50,866 nucleotides of DNA, taken from NCBI RefSeq assembly GCF_000298215.1, contig NZ_BAHD01000054.1, positions 1 to 50,866 on the forward strand. The letters run 5' to 3'. Position 1 is the first letter of the stretch; every line of letters starts with the position of its first letter. The position numbers and the translations under genes were made by a program. Origin of the DNA: Kineosphaera limosa NBRC 100340. GTDB lineage: Bacteria > Actinomycetota > Actinomycetes > Actinomycetales > Dermatophilaceae. Positions 8,153 to 16,783 of this stretch are shown piece after piece. The notes under the pieces are model-generated. The model was not told where the DNA came from. It searched no databases and worked only from the letters and a program-made list of their open reading frames with translations.

Positions 8153-8554
8153 ATGGCCAATATCGCTCTGCGCATCGGTGTCAACGCGGTCGCCCTGTGG
8201 CTCACCGCGCTCGTCGTTCCCGGCATCCGCCTCGGCGAGTCCGCCACGAGCACCGGCAACCAGATCGTCACGATCCTGCTGGTCGCGGCCGTCTTCGGGG
8301 TCGTCAACGCGTTCATGAAGCCGGTCGTGACGTTCTTCTCGATTCCGTTCATCGTGCTGACGCTCGGCCTGTTCCTCATCGTCGTCAACGCCGCGATGCT
8401 CGTCATCACCGCCTGGCTCGCCGGCGTGCTCGGCCTCGACTTCTCCGTTGACAACTTCTTCTGGAGCGCGATCCTCGGCTCCCTGGTGCTCTCGTTCGTC
8501 TCCTGGGTGCTGGCCACGCTCGTGCCCGAGCGGCCCACCAACCAACTGCGCTGA
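8153..8554 (+). CDS. phage-holin-4/YvlD-like small membrane protein
   Basis: 133 residues from the ATG at 8153, selected because GGAAGG lies nine bases upstream; the ATG at 8144 overlaps that site. Four hydrophobic segments are visible, with the motif pattern of the PF04020 family: ALVVPGIRL early, FGVVNAFMKPVV in the second segment, then IPFIVLTLGLFLIVVNAAML and a C-terminal segment ending in SWVLATLV. Despite the family name these are ordinary bacterial membrane proteins and nothing here indicates lysis. The function is unknown. It is convergent with pheA, with a hairpin in the 27-bp gap. Confidence 0.85.
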   Translation: MANIALRIGVNAVALWLTALVVPGIRLGESATSTGNQIVTILLVAAVFGVVNAFMKPVVTFFSIPFIVLTLGLFLIVVNAAMLVITAWLAGVLGLDFSVDNFFWSAILGSLVLSFVSWVLATLVPERPTNQLR

Positions 8555-8555
8555 A

Positions 8556-8580
8556 CCGACGGCGCTGAACAAGCCGTCGG
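8556..8580. terminator. bidirectional hairpin between convergent genes
   Basis: A perfect 8-bp stem (CCGACGGC / GCCGTCGG) with a 9-base loop fills the gap between the holin-like gene and pheA. It can serve both strands. Confidence 0.65.
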
Positions 8581-8581
8581 A

Positions 8582-9532
8582 TCACTCCTCGAGGGCGGCC
8601 AGCCAGGCCTCCGCCTCCTCGTACGAGCGCCCCGAGTGCGCCGGCGAAACGGCCACGGGTGCGCCGTCGGCCCGCGGGTAACTGCCCAGGAAGCGGACCT
8701 GCGCGCACACCCGATGCAGCCCCTTGAGTGCCTCGGCCACCCGCGCGTCGTGCAGGTGACCGTCCAGGTCGAGGGAGAAGCAGTACTGGCCCAGGGACTC
8801 CCCGGTGGGCCGGGACTCCAGGCGCGACAGGTTGATGCCGCGGACGGCGAACTGCTCCAGGAGGCCGAGCAACCCACCGGGGTAGTCGATCTTCTGGAAG
8901 AGCACGACGCTCGTCTTGTCGGCGCCGGTCGCCGCCGGCATCCGGCCGGGGCGCGCGACGAGGACGAAGCGGGTCACCGCGTCCTTGTTGTCGCCGATGT
9001 CGTCGGCGAGCACCTCCAGCCCGTGGTCGCGAGCGACCATCTCGTGGCAGATCGCCGCCTGGTAGGCCGTGGCGTCGTGCCAGGCGTGCGCGCCACCGGC
9101 CAGGTCGACGGCGGAGGCAGCGGTCGAGGTCGCCGGCACGTACCGGCACGCCGAGTAGTTGGCGGCGATGAAGCCGCGCACCTGCGCCCACGCGTGCGGG
9201 TGCGTGCTGATCGCGCCGATGTCTTGGGCCCTCGTGCCCGGTCGCACCGCCAGCACGAACGTGATCGGCACGATCATCTCCGCGACGACCCGCAGCGGCT
9301 CGCCGTGCGCCAGGGAGTCGAGCGTGGCCGGCACCCCACCCTCCACGGAGTTCTCGATCGGCACGACGGCGGCGTCGATCTCGCCGGCGCGCAGCGCGGC
9401 CAGGGCCGTGTCGACGGAGGTGTACGGCAGCACCTGCGCCTGCTCCGCCTCCGGGCGTTGGCGCAGCGCGACCTCGCTGAAGGTGCCCCGGGGGCCCAAG
9501 AATCCGATGCGGTGCACGATGAGCCCCGTCAC
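8582..9532 (-). CDS. pheA: prephenate dehydratase
   Basis: 316 residues. It converts prephenate to phenylpyruvate, the committed step to phenylalanine. The catalytic domain begins at HRIGFLGPRGTFSEVAL and contains PIENSVEGGV and the DNKDAVTRF motif with the catalytic Thr. A C-terminal ACT domain (VLFQKIDYPGGLLGLLEQF, then NLSRLESRP) gives allosteric control by phenylalanine. There is no chorismate mutase domain, as usual in actinobacteria. The GTG at 9532 overlaps the stop of the upstream DUF5926 gene (GTGA), so the two are translationally coupled; a second GTG at 9517 is a possible start. The Pat-like aminotransferase that could act on its product is nearby. Confidence 0.95.
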   Translation of the reverse strand: MTGLIVHRIGFLGPRGTFSEVALRQRPEAEQAQVLPYTSVDTALAALRAGEIDAAVVPIENSVEGGVPATLDSLAHGEPLRVVAEMIVPITFVLAVRPGTRAQDIGAISTHPHAWAQVRGFIAANYSACRYVPATSTAASAVDLAGGAHAWHDATAYQAAICHEMVARDHGLEVLADDIGDNKDAVTRFVLVARPGRMPAATGADKTSVVLFQKIDYPGGLLGLLEQFAVRGINLSRLESRPTGESLGQYCFSLDLDGHLHDARVAEALKGLHRVCAQVRFLGSYPRADGAPVAVSPAHSGRSYEEAEAWLAALEE

Positions 9533-10461
9533 CGGAGGGTGAGTTGCCGGCTGAGCAGGCCCGCGCGGGCCCGGCGTTCCTGCGGGTTGAGCGGCTCGGT
9601 GACCCCCAGCGCCGCGGCGTACCGCTGGGCGAGGTCGGCCATCGGCTGCTCGTAGGCCTGCGCGTCGAACTCCGGGTCGGTGTCCCAGACCGGCGCCAGC
9701 ACCCCGTCGGCGCGGAACGCCCCGAGAAAGCGGGTGTTCTGCCCCAGGCCGTCGGTGCCGGCCAGGGTGCCCGCGGCGTGCAGCCGCGCCAGTGCCGCCG
9801 TGGCCGCGTCCTCGTCGTCGGGCAACACCCAGCGGATGTGGGTGCGCTCGCCGACCCGGCACCAGTAGGCCGAGTCGGTGCTCGCGAGCTTGACGGTGGG
9901 GATGATGGCCTCGTTGGCCTCGCGCAGGGAGTCGCGGGCGTCGGCCTCCAGCGTGACGTCCGGGGCGATCCAGTAGTCGAAGCCCTCGTGCACCTGCGCG
10001 TCGAACGGGGTGTCGACGTCCAGCAGGTGCTGCAGGCGGGGGGTGTCCATGGTCGGCGTCGCGACGGTGGTGACCGGCTCGCCCGGGTTGCCGGCCAGCA
10101 GCGCCAGCACCACCAGGGCCAGGTCGCGGCTGACGTCGCCGCGGGTCGGCACGGACTGCAGCGCCACGAACCGCTCGCCGTCACCCCGGTGCAGGCCCAG
10201 CCAGCCGGCGGGCAGGGCGGTCGTGACGGTGAGGCGCTCCGGCAGCTCGGCGGGCACCTCAAGGCCGGCGCCCTGGGCCCAGTCCGCGAAGTCGGCCCGC
10301 AGGCGCACCGTGCCGGTCGCCGCCGGCACGATCTCGCGCATGGCCACCCAGTCCGTCTCGGAGGGCAGCCCCTCGAAGGGCCGCGCCACGTACGGCGCCG
10401 GCACCGCCTTCGGTGCGGACTGTTCAGCGTTCTTGCGCGCGCGGCGCGAGGCCTTACCCAT
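9529..10461 (-). CDS. DUF5926 family protein
   Basis: 310 residues starting MGKASRRARKNAEQ, a short basic tail typical of this actinobacterial family. No membrane segment, signal or catalytic motif is evident. The rest is a soluble alpha/beta protein rich in Trp-containing blocks such as AYWCRVGERTHIRWVLPDDED. It is coupled to pheA by a 4-bp overlap, a pairing that suggests shared expression but does not reveal function. A TAGGCT hexamer ends eight bases before the ATG. The family assignment is from memory of its N-terminus and genomic position beside pheA. Confidence 0.8.
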   Translation of the reverse strand: MGKASRRARKNAEQSAPKAVPAPYVARPFEGLPSETDWVAMREIVPAATGTVRLRADFADWAQGAGLEVPAELPERLTVTTALPAGWLGLHRGDGERFVALQSVPTRGDVSRDLALVVLALLAGNPGEPVTTVATPTMDTPRLQHLLDVDTPFDAQVHEGFDYWIAPDVTLEADARDSLREANEAIIPTVKLASTDSAYWCRVGERTHIRWVLPDDEDAATAALARLHAAGTLAGTDGLGQNTRFLGAFRADGVLAPVWDTDPEFDAQAYEQPMADLAQRYAAALGVTEPLNPQERRARAGLLSRQLTLR

Positions 10462-10469
10462 GGCTCAGC

Positions 10470-10475
10470 AGCCTA
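10470..10475 (-). promoter_or_regulatory. -10 element of the DUF5926-pheA operon
   Basis: TAGGCT on the minus strand, eight bases before the ATG at 10461; no ribosome binding site intervenes. Confidence 0.4.
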
Positions 10476-10568
10476 AAGGTCCGCTCCGCGAGCCCCGAAT
10501 CGACACTCACCAGGCCGTGCCGCAGGGCCCCAGATCCGGCACGAGGTCGGGCCCAGATCTTGCCTGGT

Positions 10569-11138
10569 TCAGCCGGCTCGACGGCGGGAGGGTCCGCCGA
10601 GGGCCGCCCACACGGTGCGCCCGTTGGACTCATCGAGCACACCCCACTCGTGGGCCATGCTGCGCACGATCCGCAGCCCGCGGCCGTGCACGGCCAGCGG
10701 AGAGGTCCGCAGCGGACGCGGCTCGGTCTCGCTGCCGCCGTCGCGCACCTCGACCTCTACCGCACCCCCCTTGACCTTCCAGCGCAGGCGCACACACCCG
10801 TCGGCCAAGGGCCGGGCGTGCCGGACCGCGTTGGCCACGAGCTCGGCCACGACCGATTCGGCCTCTTCGATGACCGTGGTGCTCACGCCCCGGTCGGTGA
10901 GGTCACGCACCAGCGTCGAGCGCGATTCGCGCACGGACACGAGGGTGTGGGTCAGGCGGATGCTGCGGGTCCCGTCGCCCGGGTCCGGCAGCCGCGCCGG
11001 GCGGGCATTGCGGGCGGCGGATGGCCGCGGGGCTGAACTGCCGTGCGGGGCGCGGTACTCAGTGGCCTCAACAGCGCCGTCCGTACAGGCGTCGGAGCCA
11101 CCGTCAAGCGTCGCGGTCGATCCCCGATCGAAGGTCAT
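10569..11138 (-). CDS. RsbW-like ATP-binding protein (anti-sigma or regulatory kinase)
   Basis: 189 residues from the ATG at 11138, with GAGAGG upstream. The first 60 residues are low-complexity and probably disordered. The rest is a histidine-kinase-like ATPase fold (HATPase_c_2): N-box in ESVVAELVANAVRHARP, then DGG and the glycine-rich lid in HGRGLRIVRSMAHEWGV. Proteins of this shape bind ATP and act as anti-sigma factors or partner-switch kinases of the RsbW/SpoIIAB type, and are abundant in actinobacteria. No anti-anti-sigma (STAS) or sigma gene is adjacent, so its partner is unknown. A 170-bp intergenic region upstream includes a GAATATTC palindrome near 11230. Confidence 0.83.
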   Translation of the reverse strand: MTFDRGSTATLDGGSDACTDGAVEATEYRAPHGSSAPRPSAARNARPARLPDPGDGTRSIRLTHTLVSVRESRSTLVRDLTDRGVSTTVIEEAESVVAELVANAVRHARPLADGCVRLRWKVKGGAVEVEVRDGGSETEPRPLRTSPLAVHGRGLRIVRSMAHEWGVLDESNGRTVWAALGGPSRRRAG

Positions 11139-11308
11139 TGTTTGCCTCTCGTCGTCCTTGACGTCCCCCGCTGAACTCCCTGGCCAGGAGCCCTTCAGGG
11201 TCTTTGACGTGAACCGGACAGTAGTCGAGAATATTCAACCTGTACACCCCTTGCCCACAGACTTTCCTCATGGACATCTGTGCAGGTCAGCGACATTTGG
11301 TCAAAAAT

Positions 11309-11905
11309 TCAACGGCCTACGGTCGTCGGCACGTCGCGCGACCACATCGTGAGAGTGAATTCGACATCGCGATGGGCCAGAAGTCGTCCGAAACCCGCAC
11401 GCAGCATCCGCATATCGAGTTCTCGGTGACAATCCAAGCCCGAGTCGAGGGCCTCCTCAGGGCGCGCACTCCAGTGCACGGCCAGCACGTCGCCCGCCGG
11501 TGCGCACGCGTCGACCAGCGCCTGAGCGCACTCCTGACGCTGCTGCGGCGCCAGGTAATACAGCACCTCCGAGAGCACCACCAGGTCGGCGTGCCCGACC
11601 ACCGACGCCGGGACCGCGGGCAGGGCCGACACCTCCGCCTCCACTTGCGCAAACTCACGACAACGGGCGCTGGTCAACTGCACCGCCGCGGGGCTGACGT
11701 CAGTGGCGACCAGCCGGGCGCAGCGAGGCGCAAGCCGGGCCGCCAGGTCGCCGGTGCCGCACCCGGCGTCCCAGGCCAGCCCGTAGCGCTCCCGCCGCAG
11801 GCAGGCCAGCACGACCTCGATCTTGCGGCGCTCGTACCAGTCCGTCGCCACCCGCCACGGATCCGGGTCGCCGGAATACAGCCGTTCAAAATCGACGGTG
11901 GTCAC
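11309..11905 (-). CDS. SAM-dependent methyltransferase, NodS-like
   Basis: 198 residues from a GTG at 11905. It is a class I methyltransferase. The start DFERLYSGDPDPWRVATDWYERRK is characteristic of the NodS-like group, the SAM-binding glycine motif is LAWDAGCGTGDLA (about residues 43-55), and the post-II acidic motif follows in LVATDVSPAAV. LVVLSEVLYYL is the strand-4 motif. NodS itself N-methylates a chitooligosaccharide, but most relatives have unknown small-molecule substrates and there is no sugar-modification context here. A GACAAT hexamer lies six bases before the start. The gene stands alone, downstream of a tandem repeat. Confidence 0.85.
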   Translation of the reverse strand: MTTVDFERLYSGDPDPWRVATDWYERRKIEVVLACLRRERYGLAWDAGCGTGDLAARLAPRCARLVATDVSPAAVQLTSARCREFAQVEAEVSALPAVPASVVGHADLVVLSEVLYYLAPQQRQECAQALVDACAPAGDVLAVHWSARPEEALDSGLDCHRELDMRMLRAGFGRLLAHRDVEFTLTMWSRDVPTTVGR

Positions 11906-11930
11906 CCTGGCATTGTCGCGCGCCCACCAC

Positions 11931-11995
11931 CGCTGCGGACAGGCGCTGCGGACAGGCGCTGCGAACAGGCGCTGCGAACAGGCGCTGCGAACAGG
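11931..11995. repeat. five tandem 13-bp repeats
   Basis: cgctgcggacagg at 11931-11943 and 11944-11956, then cgctgcgaacagg at 11957-11969, 11970-11982 and 11983-11995. The array sits upstream of the methyltransferase start. The period of 13 fits no coding frame, so it is intergenic slippage DNA; a role in promoter spacing is only a guess. Confidence 0.85.
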
Positions 11996-12008
11996 CCTGG
12001 CGCACAGC

Positions 12009-12041
12009 AGCGGGGGCGCCGGCAGAACCGACGCCCCCGCT
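12009..12041 (-). terminator. hairpin downstream of putA
   Basis: A perfect 10-bp GC stem (agcgggggcg / cgcccccgct) closes a 13-base loop, 45 bases beyond the putA stop codon. There is no U-run. Confidence 0.6.
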
Positions 12042-12086
12042 CCTATCGCTGCAACCCGCTCAATGACCCTGTCGCGCCCGGCCCGC

Positions 12087-15000
12087 TCAGTGCCGGGTGC
12101 TCATGTGCCCGAAACGGTGCCGGGTGCGGCTGATCGCCTGCTCGCGCACGACGGTCAGCAACTCGCGCCGACCCGTGGCCAGCACCTCCTGGGCCAGCAG
12201 GGTGATCCCGCCGCCGGCGGCCTCCTCCTCGAGGGCGGCCGCCAGGCGCGGGTTCGACCCGATCAGTCGCACGCGGCCGGTGACGTCGCCGCGCTCGACC
12301 CGCACGAGGAAGTCCTCGTCGGTCTCCGCGCGGTCCACGTACGCCGCGAGCGCCCGCAGCCCCGCCGACACCTCCTCGCCGCGCCCGTCCAGCGCCTTGA
12401 GCTCCGCACTGGTCGCGGGGTCGAGGCTGATCCGCACGGGCGCCCCGGCGGCCAGGCCGGCGAGCACGACCCGCAGGGTGTGCGCGATCCGCGCTTCCGG
12501 GGTGGTGCGCACCCACACGTGCGGGTGCGGGCGGTACCGAAAGACGTTGGTCTCCACCACGAGGTTGGAGTCGTCGTGCTCGCGGCCCAGCTCGGTCTGC
12601 CAGACGTGGGCGTCGCTGCCGGCGGCGGCGCGCAGCCACGAGCGCTCCTCGCGCTCGGCGACGAGCGGCAGCACCGCGCGCAGAAACTCGCGGGCCGCGC
12701 CGCTGGGCTCGCCCAGTCGGGTGGGCAGGCCCGCAGCCCTCCAGGTGCCGAGCTGCGCGACGTAGTTCGGTCCGCCGGCCTTGGCGCCCGGGCCGACCGC
12801 CGAGGCCTTCCAGCCGCCGAAGCTCTGCCGCTGCACGATCGCGCCGGTGATGTGCCGGTTGACGTAGGCGTTGCCGACCTCGACCTGATCGGTCCACGTG
12901 TCGATCTCGCCCTCGTCGAGGGAGTGCAGGCCGCCGGTCAGGCCGAAGGCCGTGGCGTTCTGCAATTCGATGGCCTGCTCCAGGGAGTCGGCGCGCATCA
13001 GGCCGAGCACCGGCCCGAAGACCTCGGTGAGGTGGAAGAACGAACCGGGGGCCACGCCATCCTTCAGGCCGGGCGACCACAGCCGGCCGCTGTCGTCCAG
13101 CTGCCGCGGCTCGACCAGCCACGTCTCGCCCGGCTCCAGCGTGGTCAACGCACGCAAGAGTTTGCCGTGCGGGGGCTCGATGACCGGGCCCATCGTCGCG
13201 CCGATGTCGCTGGGCCAGCCGACCCGCAGCGAGCTCACCGCGTCGACGAGCTGCCGGCGGAAGCGGTCGGAGCTGCCGACGGAACCCACGAGGATCGCCA
13301 GCGAGGCGGCCGAGCACTTCTGGCCCGCGTGCCCGAAGGCCGACTTCACCAGGTCCGCGACGGCGAGGTCGAGGTCGGCGGCGGGGGTGACGATGAGGGC
13401 GTTCTTGCCGGAGGTCTCGCCGTACACGCGCGCCCCACCGACCGCCGGGTCGCGCTGCGCGCGCCAGCCGCCGAAGAGGGTCGCAGTGTCGGTGGCGCCG
13501 GTGAGGATCACCGTGTCGACGTCCGCGTGGGAGACGAGCGCCTTGCCGGCTTCGTTCTCGGCGACCCGCACGACCTGCAGTACGTCGCGGGAGACACCCG
13601 CGGCGTCGAGGGCCTCGAAGACGGCCTCTGCGGCAATCTCCACGCACCCGGGAGTCGGCGGCGCCGGCTTGATGACGACGGCGCTGCCGGCGGCCAGGCC
13701 GGCCAGCACCCCGCCGATCGGGATGGCGATCGGGAAGTTCCACGGCGGCGTGACGAGCACGAGCCGGCCGGGGGTGAACGTCGCGCCGTCGCTGTGGAGG
13801 CTCGCACCGGCGCCCAGCTCGAGGGCGCGGTCGGCGTAGTAGGTCGCGAAGTCGATCGCCTCGGAGACCTCGGGGTCGGTCTGCTCGACCGTCTTGCCAC
13901 CCTCGGCGGCGGCGACGGTGATCATCTCGCCGCGGCGGCGGGCCATGCCGCGGGCGGCCTCCCGCAGGATCTGCGCGCGGCGGGTGGCGGGCAGCGCTGC
14001 CCACTGTTCGCTGGCGGCGACGCCCCGGGCGACGACCTCCTCGACCTGCTCCACCTGGTCCAGGTCGGGGCTGGTCAGCGGGGCCGGGTCGGCGGCCAGG
14101 TGCTGCAGCGCCCACGCGCGGGTCGCCGGCAGCGAGGCGTCGGAGTCGGCCTCGTTCTCGAAGGAGTCGCCGATGGCGGGGCGCTCGTGGCTGCGCCGGG
14201 GGCCGGCGGCGGTGGTGTCGATCGCCGCGACCGACGCGCGGAAACGACCCTCCTGATCGCGCATGGCCGGGCTGGCCGGGTCGGCCACGCCGTCGGTGCC
14301 GGAGAAGATGGCGTGCAGGTAGTTCTCCGACTGGGCGTTCTCCTCCAGGCGGCGGATGAGGTAGGAGACGGCGACGTCGAAGTCCTTGGGCGCCACGACC
14401 GGGGTGTACAGCAGCACCGTGCCGACGTCGGCCTTGACCGCGCGGGCCTGCGCCGGGGCCATGCCCTGCAGCATCTCGATGTCGAGGGAGTCGGTGACGC
14501 CGCGGTCGGCGGCCAGCAGGTGGGCGGCGGCCACGTCGTAGAGGTTGTGGCTGGCGACGCCGAGGCGCACCGCCCCGGCCAGCTCCGGGCGCAGCGCGCG
14601 CTCGACGCAGCGCAGGTAGTTGGCGTCGACGTCGGCCTTGGTGGTGTACGGCGCCTGCTCCCAGCCGTGCACCGCGGCCTCGACCTTCTCCATCGCCAGG
14701 TTGGCGCCCTTGACGAGGCGGATCTTGATGCCGGCCCCACCGGCGGCGCGGCGCCGCTGCGCGAACTCGATGAGCTCCTCCATCGCCGGCAGCGCGTCGG
14801 GCAGGTAGGCCTGCAGCACGATGCCCGCCTCGAGGTCCTTGAACTCGTCCTCGGCCAGCAGCCGCTGGAACAGATCCATGGTCAGGTCGAGGTCGCGGTA
14901 CTCCTCCATGTCGAGGTTGACGAAGGCGTGCGGCGACTTCGCCTTGGCGATGCGGTACAGCGGGCGCAGCCGGTCCAGGCACTTACGCACCGTGCCCTCG

Positions 15001-15731
15001 TGGTCCCACGTCGTGATCTGGGAGACCAGGGAGGAGATCTTGATGGAGACGTAGTCGACGTCCGGGCGGGCCAGCAGGTCGCCGACGCGCTGGGTGCGGG
15101 AGGCGGCCTCCTGCTCACCCAGGACCGCCTCGCCGAGCAGGTTGACGTTGAGGCGGAAGCCCTCCGCGCGGGCCTTGGCCAGGTGCTTGCCCAGCGCCGG
15201 GTCGTGGGAGTCGACAACGAGGTGGCCGATGATCTGCCGCAGTCGCTTGCGGGCCAGCGGCACGACGACCGGGGGCGCCAGCGGCGCGACGAAGGCGCCC
15301 AGCTGCAGCATCGAGCGGTCGACGAGGCCGAGGAAGCCGGCGGCGTTGCCGGTCGTCAGGTTGGCCAGCTCACGCGCCGCGACCCCGGAGTCCTCGGGGC
15401 GGGCTACGCGGTCGACGAAGCGGACCGCCAGGTCGAGCCCGGCGTCGTCGCGCACCAGCGCCGCGAGCTGACCGGTGGTGGCGCGCTCGGAGCGGGTCTG
15501 GCCCTCCTCCGTGGCCCGGGCCCAGGCGTCGGCCAGGCGCACCGAATCCTCCACGATGGGCGCGAACGCGGCCGAGCCGGTCTTGCCAGTGGTCTTGCTG
15601 GTGGTCTTGGTGGTGGAGCGGGCGGCTGCAGAGCCGGGTGCGACGTCGGCGGCTCCGACGGCAGGGGTGAAGGTGGGGGCGTCGGGCGTGGCGCCCTCGG
15701 CGAGGGCGGAAGAGTTGGGGCGCTCGGTCAT
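12087..15731 (-). CDS. putA: bifunctional proline dehydrogenase / P5C dehydrogenase
   Basis: 1214 residues from the ATG at 15731. It oxidises proline to pyrroline-5-carboxylate (FAD, N-terminal half) and then to glutamate (NAD, C-terminal half). After about 60 low-complexity residues comes the proline dehydrogenase barrel: DYVSIKISSLVSQ, FVNLDMEEYRDLDLT, GAGIKIRLVKGANLAMEK, and RRLEENAQSENYLHAIF with the substrate-binding arginines. The aldehyde dehydrogenase domain shows VTPPWNFPIAIPIGG, ETSGKNALIV and the catalytic Cys in FGHAGQKCSAAS. There is no N-terminal ribbon-helix-helix DNA-binding domain, so it is not self-regulating. The divergent AraC-type gene is the likely regulator and putP lies 4.4 kb away. 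TACTGT lies four bases before the ATG. Confidence 0.96.
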   Translation of the reverse strand: MTERPNSSALAEGATPDAPTFTPAVGAADVAPGSAAARSTTKTTSKTTGKTGSAAFAPIVEDSVRLADAWARATEEGQTRSERATTGQLAALVRDDAGLDLAVRFVDRVARPEDSGVAARELANLTTGNAAGFLGLVDRSMLQLGAFVAPLAPPVVVPLARKRLRQIIGHLVVDSHDPALGKHLAKARAEGFRLNVNLLGEAVLGEQEAASRTQRVGDLLARPDVDYVSIKISSLVSQITTWDHEGTVRKCLDRLRPLYRIAKAKSPHAFVNLDMEEYRDLDLTMDLFQRLLAEDEFKDLEAGIVLQAYLPDALPAMEELIEFAQRRRAAGGAGIKIRLVKGANLAMEKVEAAVHGWEQAPYTTKADVDANYLRCVERALRPELAGAVRLGVASHNLYDVAAAHLLAADRGVTDSLDIEMLQGMAPAQARAVKADVGTVLLYTPVVAPKDFDVAVSYLIRRLEENAQSENYLHAIFSGTDGVADPASPAMRDQEGRFRASVAAIDTTAAGPRRSHERPAIGDSFENEADSDASLPATRAWALQHLAADPAPLTSPDLDQVEQVEEVVARGVAASEQWAALPATRRAQILREAARGMARRRGEMITVAAAEGGKTVEQTDPEVSEAIDFATYYADRALELGAGASLHSDGATFTPGRLVLVTPPWNFPIAIPIGGVLAGLAAGSAVVIKPAPPTPGCVEIAAEAVFEALDAAGVSRDVLQVVRVAENEAGKALVSHADVDTVILTGATDTATLFGGWRAQRDPAVGGARVYGETSGKNALIVTPAADLDLAVADLVKSAFGHAGQKCSAASLAILVGSVGSSDRFRRQLVDAVSSLRVGWPSDIGATMGPVIEPPHGKLLRALTTLEPGETWLVEPRQLDDSGRLWSPGLKDGVAPGSFFHLTEVFGPVLGLMRADSLEQAIELQNATAFGLTGGLHSLDEGEIDTWTDQVEVGNAYVNRHITGAIVQRQSFGGWKASAVGPGAKAGGPNYVAQLGTWRAAGLPTRLGEPSGAAREFLRAVLPLVAEREERSWLRAAAGSDAHVWQTELGREHDDSNLVVETNVFRYRPHPHVWVRTTPEARIAHTLRVVLAGLAAGAPVRISLDPATSAELKALDGRGEEVSAGLRALAAYVDRAETDEDFLVRVERGDVTGRVRLIGSNPRLAAALEEEAAGGGITLLAQEVLATGRRELLTVVREQAISRTRHRFGHMSTRH

Positions 15732-15735
15732 TGGC

Positions 15736-15741
15736 ACAGTA
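15736..15741 (-). promoter_or_regulatory. -10 element of putA
   Basis: TACTGT on the minus strand, four bases before the ATG. The distance is a little short for a transcript starting at the A of the ATG, so the real +1 may lie a few bases inside the gene or another start may be used. Confidence 0.3.
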
Positions 15742-15839
15742 TTCAGCGGATTCGGGCGCCCGGTCTTGTCGAATCGGCGCGTTCGCGGCGCGGAAGTCGA
15801 CCAAGCAACCCACAGGCAGCCGCTAGCTGCGAAATACGC

Positions 15840-15869
15840 TGTTCGACAGGTCGTCTTCCGATGTTCGAC
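15840..15869 (+). promoter_or_regulatory. direct repeats TGTTCGAC, likely AraC-type operator
   Basis: TGTTCGAC occurs at 15840-15847 and again at 15862-15869, spaced 22 bp, two helical turns. That is the geometry AraC-family proteins use. It lies just upstream of the regulator start, in the putA-regulator divergent region. A reversed half-site, TTGTCGAA, occurs at 15766-15773, nearer putA. Confidence 0.45.
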
Positions 15870-15885
15870 CGGGGAGTGGGTGCGC

Positions 15886-16626
15886 GTGGACGATCCGTTC
15901 GAGGGGTTGACGCCCCCGGTGGCGGCCGCGCTACCGCAAGCGATGTTGGCGCTGGTCAACGAGCTGACGACGACGATGTTCTGCCTCAAGGACGCCCAGA
16001 GTCGGTATGTCGCCGTCAACGCGACCTTCGTGCAGCGCACCAACGTACGCTCGCAACGCCAGGTGCTGGGCCGCACGGCCACGGAGCTCTTCGTCCCCGA
16101 GCTCGCCGAGCGCTACGAGGAGCAGGACGGTCAGGTGTTGGCGACCGGCCGGCCGCTGCGCAACGAGTTGGAGTTGATCCGCCCGCCGGGCGGCGTCGCC
16201 CGCTGGTACCTCACGGCCAAGCACCCACTCGTCCACGAGGGCGCAACCGTGGGGCTGGTGTCGATCTCGCAGGACCTCGGCAACGACGACGTGCGCGACG
16301 TCGACATGGTGGCGCTCGGCCGGGTCCTGGAGTTCATCGAGGATCACCTCGACGGGCCGATCCGGGTGCCGCAGCTGGCTCAGGTCGCCGGTTGGGGCGC
16401 CGACGCCTTGGAGCGCCGGGTGCGCCGGGCGTTTCACCGCTCCCCCGGCCAACTGGTGCTGACCGCCCGCATCGACCGGGCCCGCACTCTCCTGACCCGC
16501 AGCGATGCCCCGCTGGCGCAGATCGCCCTCGACGTCGGCTTCTACGACCAGGCCGCGTTCTCGCGCACGTTCGCCCGGCTCACCGGGCAGACCCCCAGCC
16601 AGTTCCGCCGTGCCGGCCGAACTTGA
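15886..16626 (+). CDS. PAS-domain AraC-family transcriptional regulator, probable put regulator
   Basis: 246 residues from the GTG at 15886, which has GGAG nine bases upstream; a GTG at 15880 is an alternative. The N-terminal half (about residues 20-130, MFCLKDAQSRYVAVNATFV to AKHPLVHEGATVGLVSISQDL) is a PAS domain that could sense a ligand. The C-terminal half (about 145-243) is an AraC helix-turn-helix pair, ending in the family signature QIALDVGFYDQAAFSRTFARLTGQTPSQFRR. It is divergent from putA with 154 bp between the starts, so proline-responsive control of putA is the simplest reading. A small inverted repeat (aatcct / aggatt, 16630-16644) follows the stop. Confidence 0.87.
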   Translation: MDDPFEGLTPPVAAALPQAMLALVNELTTTMFCLKDAQSRYVAVNATFVQRTNVRSQRQVLGRTATELFVPELAERYEEQDGQVLATGRPLRNELELIRPPGGVARWYLTAKHPLVHEGATVGLVSISQDLGNDDVRDVDMVALGRVLEFIEDHLDGPIRVPQLAQVAGWGADALERRVRRAFHRSPGQLVLTARIDRARTLLTRSDAPLAQIALDVGFYDQAAFSRTFARLTGQTPSQFRRAGRT

Positions 16627-16783
16627 CGAAATCCTTACAGGATTGACCGAGATTTGACTGATCTCACACCGCCGCGCAACCGATGGGTGGATATGAAGGG
16701 GTGGTGGGGCGCGATGCTGCGCCCCGTCATCGGGGGTTCGGGGAGGCCGTTGGAGTGTGACCGATCAACCGGAAGGACGAGCC

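Noticed and set aside
11931-11995. Tandem 13-bp array as a CRISPR or integration site
   Set aside because: The units are contiguous with no unique spacers, and no cas or integrase gene is nearby.
11823-16646. Very long open frame on the plus strand opposite putA
   Set aside because: It mirrors the codon pattern of putA, is rich in Arg/Gly/Asp-type shadow composition and has no domain. Long antisense frames are expected at this GC content.
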